A DNA stretch of 61,638 bases from Bacillus sp. FJAT-27264 (GCF_001682855.1 NZ_MAQW01000023.1:77041-138678), one strand, 5' to 3'. Shown: positions 43,245 through 51,746, counted from the stretch's first letter. Numbers and translations are program-made. Notes: generated by a model from the letters alone, not told the origin.

Positions 43245-44390
43245 TTACAACTGTTTCAGATTGTGTAGCTTCCAGTCAGAATACCAGTGCTCGATATTGG
43301 ACGGCAGTTCCGTGCTGAGATCATCCTTTAGCAGTTCGGTGAGAGCTTTGTACTGATCCTCTACCGCAGAACGTTCTCCGATGCTGTCATAGACCTTCAT
43401 CAGCCCCAGATGCCCTTGTTCAAAATAGGGTTGAAGCTGGACGATCCGCTGATAGACGGTTACTGCTTCAGGAATTCGTCCACTGCTAGTATAGTAATCA
43501 GCGATCCCGATGGCATGATGCAGCCAAATGGTCCGAAGCCGCTGTCGTTCGCTTTCAGCCCAGAGATAGTCGTAGTCCCCGAAATAATCTCCAGAATAAA
43601 GATCGAACAATCGTTGATGATCATTGAAGTTGCTATCCCCGATGGGATGAAGCGTAAGAATACCGTTTTCCCACTGGGCGGAATCAATCAGCATCGAACC
43701 GCTCTCCAGGGTGTAGCCCTCACCGCCACTGACATTGTTGATCTGCAGCTCAATACCGGCTTGCTTCAGGCATTGCCTGACTTGGTAGATCGTTGTATAA
43801 AGATGGGTGGAAGCTTTTTTTAGATTAAAGTCAGGCCACAGCATATCTATGAGTGTGTCTTTGCTGACAAAACGGTTGCGGTTATGGAGCAGAAGAGCGA
43901 ACAGTTCCTGCGCCTTGTTGGTCCGCCAGCGGATGGTATTTAGGTGAACGCCCCCCCGTTCAAACCGCAGGGAAGGAAAGCAGCGGACCATAAGCGTATC
44001 TGAGGAGCTTACCTGCTTGGTCTCTCGTTGTGCCCGCTCCTCCAGACGACCGATAGTCTTCAAGAGCCGGTCACGAATAACAGGCTTCAGTACATAGTCC
44101 AGTGCATTGACTTCAAACGCTTCCAAGGCATAATTGTTATAAGCTGTCACAAATACAATATCAGCCTCCGGGGTACGCTCATGCATGATTTCCGCAGCCT
44201 GCAGGCCGTTCATCTCCGGCATATCAATATCTAGAAAAATAACGTCCGCCTTCCACTTTCCTGCTTCATTGACGGCTTCCACAGGGTCTGTATATGTGGC
44301 GACTACATTTACTGTCCCTAGCTCTTTAAGCATGTGCTCCAATTTCATTAAGGCCAGCCGCTCATCGTCCACTAGTATTGCCTGGATCAT
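43245..44390 (-). CDS. orphan response regulator with winged helix and BTAD domain
   Basis: 381 residues. Receiver domain (ILVDDERLAL; phospho-Asp in VIFLDIDMPEMNG near residue 54; FVTAYNNYALEAF; LKPV with the conserved Lys), then an OmpR/SARP-type winged helix (about 150-235) and a bacterial transcriptional activator (BTAD, TPR-like) domain to the C-terminus. No histidine kinase is adjacent. It is convergent with the adhesin gene and divergent from the ECF sigma gene. The target is unknown; the adhesin is a guess from position. Confidence 0.85.
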   Translation of the reverse strand: MIQAILVDDERLALMKLEHMLKELGTVNVVATYTDPVEAVNEAGKWKADVIFLDIDMPEMNGLQAAEIMHERTPEADIVFVTAYNNYALEAFEVNALDYVLKPVIRDRLLKTIGRLEERAQRETKQVSSSDTLMVRCFPSLRFERGGVHLNTIRWRTNKAQELFALLLHNRNRFVSKDTLIDMLWPDFNLKKASTHLYTTIYQVRQCLKQAGIELQINNVSGGEGYTLESGSMLIDSAQWENGILTLHPIGDSNFNDHQRLFDLYSGDYFGDYDYLWAESERQRLRTIWLHHAIGIADYYTSSGRIPEAVTVYQRIVQLQPYFEQGHLGLMKVYDSIGERSAVEDQYKALTELLKDDLSTELPSNIEHWYSDWKLHNLKQL

Positions 44391-44649
44391 TACTATCCCA
44401 CCACTCAGACTTAGTTTTATCTTACAAGACCGTACAAACCGTTCCTTATCAATGTACAAATAAGCGCGCACTAGTTCAAGTTAATTCGACAAAAAAGGCA
44501 TCATTCCCTCTATAATGGTAATAACCTGTGCTATAGATGATTGGGATAAGCCAGTTGCTTGGTCTCCAATTAAAAAATAATGTGAAAAGATTGCAGGGAA
44601 ATTGCGCTACCGGGCGTCTAACTAAAAGAAGCAGGAGGAGGGGAGACAA

Positions 44650-45192
44650 CTGGAAGAGGCGGAGTGGATATCCGCTGTGCTGAGTGGTGAGCATCAAATG
44701 TTCGGACATTTGGTGGACCGTTATCAAGGCATGGTGTACAGAGTATGCGTTAAAATCACGGGAGAGGCCGAGTCCGCCAAGGATATGGCCCAGGAGGTTT
44801 TTATAAAAGCCTACAAAGCGCTCCCCTCCTTCCGGGGACAATCCTCCTTCTCCACTTGGCTGTACCGGATTGCCTATAGAACCTGTCTGGACTGGAAACG
44901 GGCCAATGACAGAGAGTGGCGGCACCGCAGTATAGCTGAGTACACAGAGAATGATTGGGTGACGTCGCAGACTCCAGAGCACGCAGCGCTTCGCAAAGAA
45001 GCATCTGCTGAATTGGATGAGAATTTGAACAGCCTTGCAGAACCGTACCGGTCGGTTGTGCAGCTCTATTATTTTCAGCGACACTCTTATCAGGAAATAG
45101 CCGAGCAGCGGGGCGTTTCCGTCAAAACAGTGGAATCACAGCTGTATCGAGCCAGACAGATGATGCGTAGACAAGGGGAGGAATGGCGATGA
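44650..45192 (+). CDS. ECF-family RNA polymerase sigma factor, probable CTG start
   Basis: About 180 residues. Sigma region 2 (MFGHLVDRYQGMVYRVCVKI, DMAQEVFIKAYKAL, STWLYRIAYRTCLDW) and region 4 (YRSVVQLYYFQRHSYQEIAE, SVKTVESQLYRAR). The expected first helix of region 2 reads LEEAEWISAVLSGEH and begins at a CTG (44650) just after a strong AGGAGGAGGGGAG. No ATG, GTG or TTG lies between the upstream stop (44623) and a GTG at 44677, which would delete part of that helix. It is cotranscribed with an anti-sigma factor (ATGA overlap). Confidence 0.85.
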   Translation: MEEAEWISAVLSGEHQMFGHLVDRYQGMVYRVCVKITGEAESAKDMAQEVFIKAYKALPSFRGQSSFSTWLYRIAYRTCLDWKRANDREWRHRSIAEYTENDWVTSQTPEHAALRKEASAELDENLNSLAEPYRSVVQLYYFQRHSYQEIAEQRGVSVKTVESQLYRARQMMRRQGEEWR

Positions 45193-45638
45193 ATTGTGCA
45201 ACAGTTAAAGAGTGGATGCCGCATTATATAGACGGTCTGCTGTCTCCAGAGATGGAGCTGAGCATCAGGTTGCACATTGAGTCCTGTCCCGATTGTGCCC
45301 AGTGGCTGACAGAAGTCAGAGAAATGTCGGCTTTGTGGGCGGATATGGAAGCCCGGCTGCCGCATACAGAGGAACCGATGGAGTACCCCGATTTAAAAAC
45401 AGATGTGATGGCTCATATTGAATCGCTAGAAGCCGAGCGAAGAAAGCGTGCGGTTACAGGAACGCTGGCAAGACGACGGTTCGCACCCAAAACCTCTTGG
45501 ATGCACTATGGTCTTGCAGCCTGCCTGACGTTCCTGCTACTCCAGTTCGGTGTCTTTGAGAATCTGGCTTACGGAATCACGGAGATCAATGGACATGTGT
45601 CAACCTCAGTGAATTCATGGTTCAGAGCCAATAAATAA
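45189..45638 (+). CDS. membrane anti-sigma factor with zinc-finger (zf-HC2) domain
   Basis: 149 residues. The N-terminal anti-sigma zinc domain has Cys3 and the HxxxCxxC motif HIESCPDC near 27-34; a single membrane helix lies near residues 110-128 (YGLAACLTFLLLQFG). It should hold the sigma factor at the membrane. GGAGG is seven bases before the ATG at 45189, which overlaps the sigma stop as ATGA. Comparable with RsiW. Confidence 0.85.
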   Translation: MNCATVKEWMPHYIDGLLSPEMELSIRLHIESCPDCAQWLTEVREMSALWADMEARLPHTEEPMEYPDLKTDVMAHIESLEAERRKRAVTGTLARRRFAPKTSWMHYGLAACLTFLLLQFGVFENLAYGITEINGHVSTSVNSWFRANK

Positions 45639-45693
45639 TGAATGATCTGCAATCACAAAGATTAGCACATTACAAATTATGGGAGGATATTGT

Positions 45694-46191
45694 ATGATTA
45701 GAAAGAGACGCTGGCTTACCTTTTTTCTGGCGATGGTTCCAGGGGTCGGTCACCTTTACCTTGGATTCAAAAAACAGGGTTTGCAGTTTATGATCGGAGC
45801 ATCCATCTGCATTATCTGCATTCCGTCGGAACCGATGATTTTTCCGTTCGCCTTGGCGGCGCTATGGTTCTATCAGTTGTTTGATGCGCTACAAAAAGCG
45901 GCCTGGATGAAGATCGCAGCAGCAGAGCATGAACGAATGATGTTCCAGCCGGATGCCTTCGGCGCTCCTTGGACGATGGATCTGCATTCAATGCCGGGAT
46001 ACCCACAGGATGATATGAACCCGGCCTGGGTGGGGATTGGCTGCGTTGTCGGCGGCATTCTGCTACTGATGATTACAGCGTTCCCAGGGTTGTGGGACAT
46101 TCTGTCAGAGATCAATTTCGGCACGATTCTACTCTCGCTGGTGCTGATTGGCTATGGGCTGAAATTGCTCAAGAGTAATACAAGAGCCTAA
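45694..46191 (+). CDS. multi-helix membrane protein of the sigma-factor operon
   Basis: 165 residues with about five hydrophobic segments: WLTFFLAMVPGVGHLYLGF (resembling the start of TM2-domain proteins, with the GxGxLYLG pattern), an Ile/Cys-rich second helix, and three later ones. A soluble loop carries DDMNPAW. It follows the anti-sigma gene by 55 bp. The function is unknown; an envelope-stress role is inferred from the operon. Confidence 0.7.
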   Translation: MIRKRRWLTFFLAMVPGVGHLYLGFKKQGLQFMIGASICIICIPSEPMIFPFALAALWFYQLFDALQKAAWMKIAAAEHERMMFQPDAFGAPWTMDLHSMPGYPQDDMNPAWVGIGCVVGGILLLMITAFPGLWDILSEINFGTILLSLVLIGYGLKLLKSNTRA

Positions 46192-46210
46192 GAAACGGGG
46201 AGTTATGTCA

Positions 46211-47305
46211 ATGAGTAGATGGAAAATCGGAAGTTTCACCGCAGCGATCGGCTGTATCGCGGTTGGCGCTATAATTGCGTTGGCCCAGTATGGTATGTTG
46301 AGCTACGCTGCTTTGGGCTTTTTATGGCCTGCCTTGCTGATCCTGTTCGGTCTGGAGATGCTGCTTAGACTCTTTATCCGCTCAGATGTCAGGAGCCGTG
46401 TAAGCGGGTGGGCTATTGTTCTAATCATTCTGCTCGTTGCTGCAAGCGGAGGTCAATCTCTTTATGCTGGAGGCTCGCTGGGTGGATTATTCGGTAATAA
46501 TCAGTTGGTCGCGATGAGCGGAACCGCAGAGGCGGGCTCTGAGATCAAGGCGGTCAGGATTGAGCTGCCGAATGGCAAAGTAACCGTAAAGGGAGAAGCA
46601 GAGAAGGCCGAGGTTCAATATGAGGGAAGCCTGCTTCTTCCCGGCGATTCAGAGAGTGAAGCGAAGAGTAATCTGGACAAGAAATGGGAGATCGAGGCCC
46701 AAGGGGATACACTGGTTCTGAGACTGGCAGGTAACAATAACTGGCTTTCCAATATTCAATTTGGCTTCTATAGCAAAGGTCCTTATCTGAATGTAAGTGT
46801 GCCGCAGAATCTGTCCGTAGAAGTGATAACCAGCGACGGCTCTATTGAAGCCTCCGGGCTTCAGTCCGGTTTGACAGTTGACACTTCCAATGGGACGATG
46901 AACCTGCATGATATTGCTGGTGGTTTAACAGCCCATTCCAGTAACGGATCGATTACGGTGAAAAATATTCAGGGCGAGGTGGATTTGGCCAGCTCCAACG
47001 GATCGATGACGCTTGATAAAGTCGATGGAGCCCTCACTGCCAAGAGCAGCAATGGCAAAATAGCGGTTAACTCGGGGGTAACCGGGGATTGGAGGCTGAC
47101 AACGAGCAATGGCTCCGTTGTTCTGGGAATACCAGAGGCCACGGATGCCACTATCTCCGCGGACACTAGTAACAGTTCACTCAAGGGCAATGTGAATTGG
47201 GAACGCAGCAGCGATACCAGCGGTACGGCTAAAGTCGGCAAAGGTACTTATAAAGTTACTATCTCTACAAGCAATGGTGGTATCACCGCAGATACGACAG
47301 AATAG
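46211..47305 (+). CDS. DUF4097/LiaF-like membrane protein
   Basis: 364 residues. Four N-terminal hydrophobic segments resembling the LiaI/LiaF membrane region (residues about 8-100), followed by a beta-helix-like DUF4097 region with repeated SSNGSI/SSNGSM/TSNGSV turns every 20 residues or so. Such proteins sit in envelope-stress operons and may bind lipid or wall ligands. GGGGAG is eight bases before the ATG at 46211. Last gene of the sigma-factor operon. Confidence 0.8.
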   Translation: MSRWKIGSFTAAIGCIAVGAIIALAQYGMLSYAALGFLWPALLILFGLEMLLRLFIRSDVRSRVSGWAIVLIILLVAASGGQSLYAGGSLGGLFGNNQLVAMSGTAEAGSEIKAVRIELPNGKVTVKGEAEKAEVQYEGSLLLPGDSESEAKSNLDKKWEIEAQGDTLVLRLAGNNNWLSNIQFGFYSKGPYLNVSVPQNLSVEVITSDGSIEASGLQSGLTVDTSNGTMNLHDIAGGLTAHSSNGSITVKNIQGEVDLASSNGSMTLDKVDGALTAKSSNGKIAVNSGVTGDWRLTTSNGSVVLGIPEATDATISADTSNSSLKGNVNWERSSDTSGTAKVGKGTYKVTISTSNGGITADTTE

Positions 47306-47319
47306 TAGGGCCAATAATA

Positions 47320-47368
47320 GAGGGAGCTGTCTTTTCCGGTATAAGACCGGGAAGAGACAGCTCCCTTT
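47320..47368. terminator. bidirectional terminator of the sigma-factor operon
   Basis: AGGGAGCTGTC pairs with GACAGCTCCCT, with inner CCGG pairing; shared with the convergent aldo/keto reductase gene. Confidence 0.88.
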
Positions 47369-47475
47369 ATTGAATGTAGTTTCTGCTTATAGATATCGAG
47401 TTAAAATGCGATCTGATTCATTGCTTACCGTACAGCTTTTTGGTCTTACCATGTATTATCAATTCTTACTGGAGA

Positions 47476-48456
47476 TTACCAGGCGTAGGCTTTCGGTGCT
47501 TCTCCGCCCGGACCAGGGAAAATTTCGTCGAGACGTTTCAGTACAGACTCGTCCAGTACGATTTCCAGGCTGCGCAGCGCGCTTTCGAACTGCTCCAGCG
47601 TGCGCGGTCCAATGATCGGCGCGGTGACCGCCGGATTGGCCAGCAACCAAGCCAGGGCAATATTGTCTTGCGGCTCACCCAGTTCTTGGCTCAGCCCGGC
47701 AAATGCCTCAAGCTGGCTCTTATACTGCTCTACGCGCTCCGTATTGCCGCCACTGCGGCTGCCTTCAATCTTCTTAAGGGCGTTACGGCCTAGCAGGCCG
47801 CCGTCCAGCGGGCTCCAGGGGATGATCCCAAGGCCAAGACTTTGCGAGGCTGGCAGTACCTCAAGCTCCGGCAGGCGGCAGGTGAGGCTGTATTTATGCT
47901 GCTCGGAGACAAGCCCCAGGAATCCGCGGGCTTTAGCTTCCTGCTGGGCCACAGCGATATCCCAGCCGGCAAAGTTGCTGGAACCGACATAGTCGATTTT
48001 ACCCTGGCTTACAGCCAGCTCAAAGGCACCCCACAGCTCGTCCCAGGACACGCTACGATCCACATGGTGCATCTGGTACAGCTCGATGTGATCGGTCTGA
48101 AGACGCTTCAGGGAGCCTTCCAGATGACGGCGGATTTTGTAGGCGGAGAGGCCAGCTTCATCATTGGGGCCATCCAGCTTGTCGCTCATAGAGCCGTAGG
48201 CTTTGGTCGCGAGGACAACTTTCTCCCGGCGTCCGCCACCTTGCTTGAACCAGCGGCCGATAATGGTCTCTGTCAGGCCGGAATTTTCGCCCCAGCCATA
48301 AATGTTAGCGGTATCAAAAAAATTGACCCCTGCATCCAGCGCGGCGTCCATAATCCGGAATGCTTCTTTTTCATCCGTAGATGGGCCAAAATTCATCGTT
48401 CCCAGACATAGGCGGCTAACCTGCATGCCTGATTTACCAAGTTTAGCGTATTGCAC
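47476..48456 (-). CDS. aldo/keto reductase
   Basis: 326 residues. Catalytic residues are in DTANIYGWGENSG (Asp, Tyr), VLATKAYG (Lys) and YQMHHVDR (His); the late NADPH site is IIGPRTLEQFE. GTG start at 48456 behind AAGGAG. General NADPH-dependent aldehyde/ketone reduction; the substrate is unknown. Monocistronic, with leuB diverging beyond the 41-residue gene. Confidence 0.9.
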   Translation of the reverse strand: MQYAKLGKSGMQVSRLCLGTMNFGPSTDEKEAFRIMDAALDAGVNFFDTANIYGWGENSGLTETIIGRWFKQGGGRREKVVLATKAYGSMSDKLDGPNDEAGLSAYKIRRHLEGSLKRLQTDHIELYQMHHVDRSVSWDELWGAFELAVSQGKIDYVGSSNFAGWDIAVAQQEAKARGFLGLVSEQHKYSLTCRLPELEVLPASQSLGLGIIPWSPLDGGLLGRNALKKIEGSRSGGNTERVEQYKSQLEAFAGLSQELGEPQDNIALAWLLANPAVTAPIIGPRTLEQFESALRSLEIVLDESVLKRLDEIFPGPGGEAPKAYAW

Positions 48457-48694
48457 GGTGTAATCACTCCTTCAATGAGTTTGAAATAGGGCAAAACCGG
48501 TTGCTTTTTTCTTTTACTTATTAATTGTAACCAACTTCTGGGGCAAGAGCAAATGCATCAGGGAATATTTACACATGAGCTATGGTATACCCATTGAGCT
48601 GTGAAACTAACAATAATAAAGTTAATTTACAGATTGTTACAGATCTAGTACAGTCATGATGATCATTGGAATTATACATCGAAGGGGGATTGAA

Positions 48695-48820
48695 ATGTCG
48701 AGCACATCGGGAGGATTATTTTTATTAAATGGACTTAGTGTAGTCGGTGTATTGTTATGGCTGGCTTCCCTGGGAATGGCGACGGACTGTGAAGTTGAAG
48801 CGGTTCAACAGGCACCATAG
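48695..48820 (+). CDS. 41-residue single-helix peptide
   Basis: Starts MSSTSGGLFLLNGLSVVG, contains one hydrophobic stretch (about residues 8-28) and ends in an acidic tail with one Cys (ATDCEVEAVQQAP). GAAGGGGGA precedes the ATG. I do not recognise a family. It could be a membrane-localised regulatory peptide. No terminator is clear between it and leuB. Confidence 0.55.
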   Translation: MSSTSGGLFLLNGLSVVGVLLWLASLGMATDCEVEAVQQAP

Positions 48821-48859
48821 AATCCAGGAGTTAACCTTTCTATTTGAAAAGAGTATCCC

Positions 48860-48876
48860 TATAGGCTGTGCCTATA
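48860..48876. promoter_or_regulatory. palindrome upstream of leuB
   Basis: TATAGGC-TGT-GCCTATA is a perfect 17-bp palindrome, followed by a weak promoter (TTTACT, 18 bp, TATAGA, near 48904-48933). It may be an operator of a leuB-specific promoter, since leuB is cut off from the T-box operon. Confidence 0.4.
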
Positions 48877-48982
48877 ACCTCAATAGAATTTATATCTTTG
48901 TTGTTTACTGTCCATTATGATACAACATATAGAAAGAAGAACTATGTCTGTGTGACCGCAGACCACTTGAGGAGTGACTGAA

Positions 48983-50065
48983 ATGAGCGAGGTTAAGAAG
49001 ATTGCGGTAATCGCAGGGGATGGAATCGGACCCGAGGTTGTGGCTGAAGCGGAAAAAGTATTGAAGGTAACAGAAGAAGTGTTCGGCTACAAGTTTGAAA
49101 CGGAGCATGCGCTATTCGGCGGCATCGCCATTGACGAGAGAGGCACACCGCTTCCAGAAGATACACTTCAAATTTGTCGCAGTGCAGATGCAGTATTGCT
49201 CGGTGCTGTAGGCGGACCGAAGTGGGATAACAACCCGAAAGAGCTGCGCCCGGAAACTGGACTGCTGGGTATTCGCAAAGCGCTTGGACTGTTCTCCAAT
49301 TTGCGTCCGGCTAACGTTTTTGATTGTCTGAAGGATGCGTCCACATTGAAACCGGAAGTGCTGGAAGGCACAGACCTCATGGTTGTGCGCGAGCTGACAG
49401 GCGGCATTTACTTCGGGGACAAGCTTCGTCGTCAAGGCGAGCATGGCGAAGAAGCAGTAGATACCTGCGTATACAATGTTACAGAAGTTGAGCGCATCGT
49501 ACGCCAGGCGTTCGAAATTGCCGGCAAACGCCGCAAGAAGCTGGCAAGTGTAGATAAAGCCAACGTTCTTGAGACTTCGCGCCTGTGGCGTGAGGTTGTA
49601 AACAGAGTGGCTCCTGAATACCCGGACATCGAGCTGGAGCATGTACTGGTAGATAACTGCGCGATGCAGCTTCTGCGTCGTCCGTCGAGCTTCGACGTTA
49701 TCGTTACTGAGAACATGTTCGGAGATATTCTGAGTGATGAAGCAGCCATGCTGACAGGTTCCATCGGAATGCTGGCTTCCGCTTCCATGGGCAAAGGCAG
49801 CTACGGCCTCTACGAGCCGGTACACGGCTCTGCGCCTGATATCGCAGGCCAAGGTCTTGCCAACCCAATCGCAACCATTCTGTCCCTGGGCTTGATGTTC
49901 CGCCTGACCTTCGGTTATGAAGATGCAGCGGATGCCATTGAAGCGGCAGTAGCGGAAGTACTGGATGCGGGTCACCGTACAAGCGATATCGCTGTAGATA
50001 AGAGCCAAGCGATCAGCACCACTCAGATGGGCGATTTGATTGCAGCGGCTATCCGCAAAGCCTAA
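48983..50065 (+). CDS. leuB: 3-isopropylmalate dehydrogenase
   Basis: 360 residues. KIAVIAGDGIGPEVVAEAEKV at the start, substrate Arg region GLLGIRKALGLFSNLRP, YEPVHGSAPDIAGQGLANP late, with the conserved catalytic Tyr and Lys areas present. GAGGAG is eight bases before the ATG at 48983. Separated from leuA by other genes. Its partner genes leuC and leuD are not in the window. Confidence 0.95.
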   Translation: MSEVKKIAVIAGDGIGPEVVAEAEKVLKVTEEVFGYKFETEHALFGGIAIDERGTPLPEDTLQICRSADAVLLGAVGGPKWDNNPKELRPETGLLGIRKALGLFSNLRPANVFDCLKDASTLKPEVLEGTDLMVVRELTGGIYFGDKLRRQGEHGEEAVDTCVYNVTEVERIVRQAFEIAGKRRKKLASVDKANVLETSRLWREVVNRVAPEYPDIELEHVLVDNCAMQLLRRPSSFDVIVTENMFGDILSDEAAMLTGSIGMLASASMGKGSYGLYEPVHGSAPDIAGQGLANPIATILSLGLMFRLTFGYEDAADAIEAAVAEVLDAGHRTSDIAVDKSQAISTTQMGDLIAAAIRKA

Positions 50066-50142
50066 AGAATCGTTACCAACCCGCCTCTGATCTCATTATG
50101 AATCGGGAAGCATGTACTGAAACGTCACAAAAAGTTGCTTAT

Positions 50143-50157
50143 TTATAATTATTATAA
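50143..50157. promoter_or_regulatory. PerR box
   Basis: TTATAATTATTATAA is an exact match to the 7-1-7 PerR consensus TTATAATNATTATAA. It lies about 20 bp upstream of the -35 of the peroxiredoxin promoter, so peroxide induction is expected. Confidence 0.8.
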
Positions 50158-50176
50158 AAAAATAATGAATGTAATA

Positions 50177-50205
50177 TTGACTTTGATTTTGTGCGATGAT
50201 ACCAT
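50177..50205 (+). promoter_or_regulatory. promoter of the peroxiredoxin gene
   Basis: TTGACT (50177-50182), 17-bp spacer, TACCAT (50200-50205). Confidence 0.6.
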
Positions 50206-50329
50206 TTGGTATGTAGCAGTAAGACAGTAACTGTCCATCAAAATTCAAGAAAGACACTGGCTTCTCGATTTTCTTCGGAAATCATGCAGACTTGTTGTTT
50301 TTCTTACATAATCAAGGGAGGAATAAGCA

Positions 50330-50869
50330 ATGGCAGAACGTTTGGTAGGTAAACCGGCTCCGGATTTCACTTTGGAGACTGTATCGGGTGATGGTAAGGA
50401 TTTCGGAAAGGTTAGCTTGTCCGATTATCGCGGTAAATGGCTTGTATTCTTCTTTTATCCACTAGATTTCACATTTGTATGCCCAACTGAGATCACAGCT
50501 CTTAGCGATGCTGCAGCTCAATTTGCGGCGCTTGATACTGAAATTCTGGGTGCCAGCACTGACTCGATCCACAGCCACAAAGCATGGATCAACACACCTA
50601 AGGATTCCAATGGCCTTGGTCAATTGAACTTCCCGCTTGCAGCTGACCTTACGAAGAAGGTTGCCAAAGACTACGGCATCCTGATCGAAGAAGAAGGTAT
50701 CGCTCTGCGTGGTCTGTTCATCATCGATCCAGAAGGCGAACTGAAATATCAAGTTGTTAACCACAATGATGTAGGCCGTAGCGTGGAAGAAACGCTTCGT
50801 GTGCTTCAAGCACTGCAATCCGGCGGATTGTGCGCAATGAACTGGAAACCAGGCGACAAGAACTTGTAA
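50330..50869 (+). CDS. 2-Cys peroxiredoxin (AhpC/TSA family)
   Basis: 179 residues. Peroxidatic Cys51 in FTFVCPTE and resolving Cys near 169 in GGLCAMNWKPG. It reduces H2O2 and organic peroxides with thioredoxin or AhpF-like reductant; no ahpF is adjacent. Preceded by a perfect PerR box. GGGAGG lies before the ATG. Confidence 0.93.
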   Translation: MAERLVGKPAPDFTLETVSGDGKDFGKVSLSDYRGKWLVFFFYPLDFTFVCPTEITALSDAAAQFAALDTEILGASTDSIHSHKAWINTPKDSNGLGQLNFPLAADLTKKVAKDYGILIEEEGIALRGLFIIDPEGELKYQVVNHNDVGRSVEETLRVLQALQSGGLCAMNWKPGDKNL

Positions 50870-50907
50870 TCCGTTCATTCAGCATTGTGATCTTTGATAG
50901 CTGACAA

Positions 50908-50947
50908 GAACCTCCTTGCGGGATTTTTCCCGACAAGGGGGTTTTTT
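50908..50947 (+). terminator. terminator of the peroxiredoxin gene
   Basis: AACCTCCTTGCGGGA pairs with TCCCGACAAGGGGGTT with one mismatch, followed by TTTTTT. Confidence 0.85.
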
Positions 50948-51042
50948 GCTCCAAATCGTTTGTATTTTTATAAAAGAAGCGTAATACAATACAATAATAC
51001 GTAATTCGTAAATTTCGGATCATCCAAGGAGGGTGAACAATC

Positions 51043-51450
51043 ATGAGCTTTTGCTGTGGAGCGAGTATGGTAGGAACAACGGGAACCCTAAAACATTATC
51101 GCACGCAAGTCCATAATGTTCCCCTGCTTTTTTGCCCGGTATGCCACCGGGTTGAGGTACATTACAAAGTTGAGAATGAATATGAGATTCTTGCGGAATA
51201 TGCTCACGGTGATGGTGTGACGGATGTGGATTTCCAGGATTATGTCATGGAGGACGAGGAAGCGGTCTTCGAGAATGTCGTGAATGTCGAGAGTGAGGAC
51301 CCTCTGGCGATTGTGCGCAGTCAAATTGACATGGCGCTTGACCTGCTTGCTTTTGCCAAACAGATCCAGGATGCTAAATGGGAACGTGAATTGAAGAAGA
51401 GACTGGCCGTCATGAGCCAACGGCGTCATCGTCTTCAACAAAAAGCGTAA
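51043..51450 (+). CDS. YgiT-like zinc-ribbon protein, unknown function
   Basis: 135 residues. Cys4-Cys5 and CPVC (31-34) suggest a zinc ribbon; the middle is acidic and the C-terminus is a basic helix (ELKKRLAVMSQRRHRLQQK). AAGGAGGG precedes the ATG. It is monocistronic between two terminators. Function unknown; nucleic-acid binding is possible. Confidence 0.7.
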   Translation: MSFCCGASMVGTTGTLKHYRTQVHNVPLLFCPVCHRVEVHYKVENEYEILAEYAHGDGVTDVDFQDYVMEDEEAVFENVVNVESEDPLAIVRSQIDMALDLLAFAKQIQDAKWERELKKRLAVMSQRRHRLQQKA

Positions 51451-51474
51451 GATGTCACATACTGATTCTATGAG

Positions 51475-51510
51475 AAAAGAACCTCTGCTGCTGCAGGGGT
51501 TCTTCTTTTT
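51475..51510 (+). terminator. terminator of the zinc-ribbon gene
   Basis: AAGAACCTCTGC pairs with GCAGGGGTTCTT, followed by CTTTTTG. Confidence 0.85.
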
Positions 51511-51718
51511 GTTTTGTCAAAATCGCTCTGTATATCGTTATTAATGTAAAATCAGGAACGTATGTACTTTTTTATTATGCTGCTTCGGGACTAAATTTAA
51601 CTATATTGAGAAAAATACTATGTCTTATGTATCATTTTATGAATATTTTTACTATTCGACAGTTTCTCTGATTGCGTTGTCTTCTCCACTTGGATATGAT
51701 TGGAATATAGTTGAAACG

Positions 51719-51746
51719 GTTGGATAACAAAGAACGATTACCGAAT
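51719..51746 (+). promoter_or_regulatory. candidate sigma-H promoter of the histidine kinase
   Basis: GTTGGATAA (51719-51727) and ACCGAAT (51740-51746) with 12 bp between resemble RNAGGAWWW-N11/12-RNNGAAT with one mismatch in the -35. The leader to 51838 is about 85 nt. Confidence 0.35.

Noticed and set aside
44580..44640. ECF-type autoregulated promoter ahead of the sigma gene
   Set aside because: A CGTC element is present (44614-44617) but no -35 of GAAC type lies at 16-17 bp; too weak to list.
49112..50008. 298-codon minus-strand frame over leuB
   Set aside because: Fully antisense to leuB, Cys/His-rich odd composition, no ribosome site.
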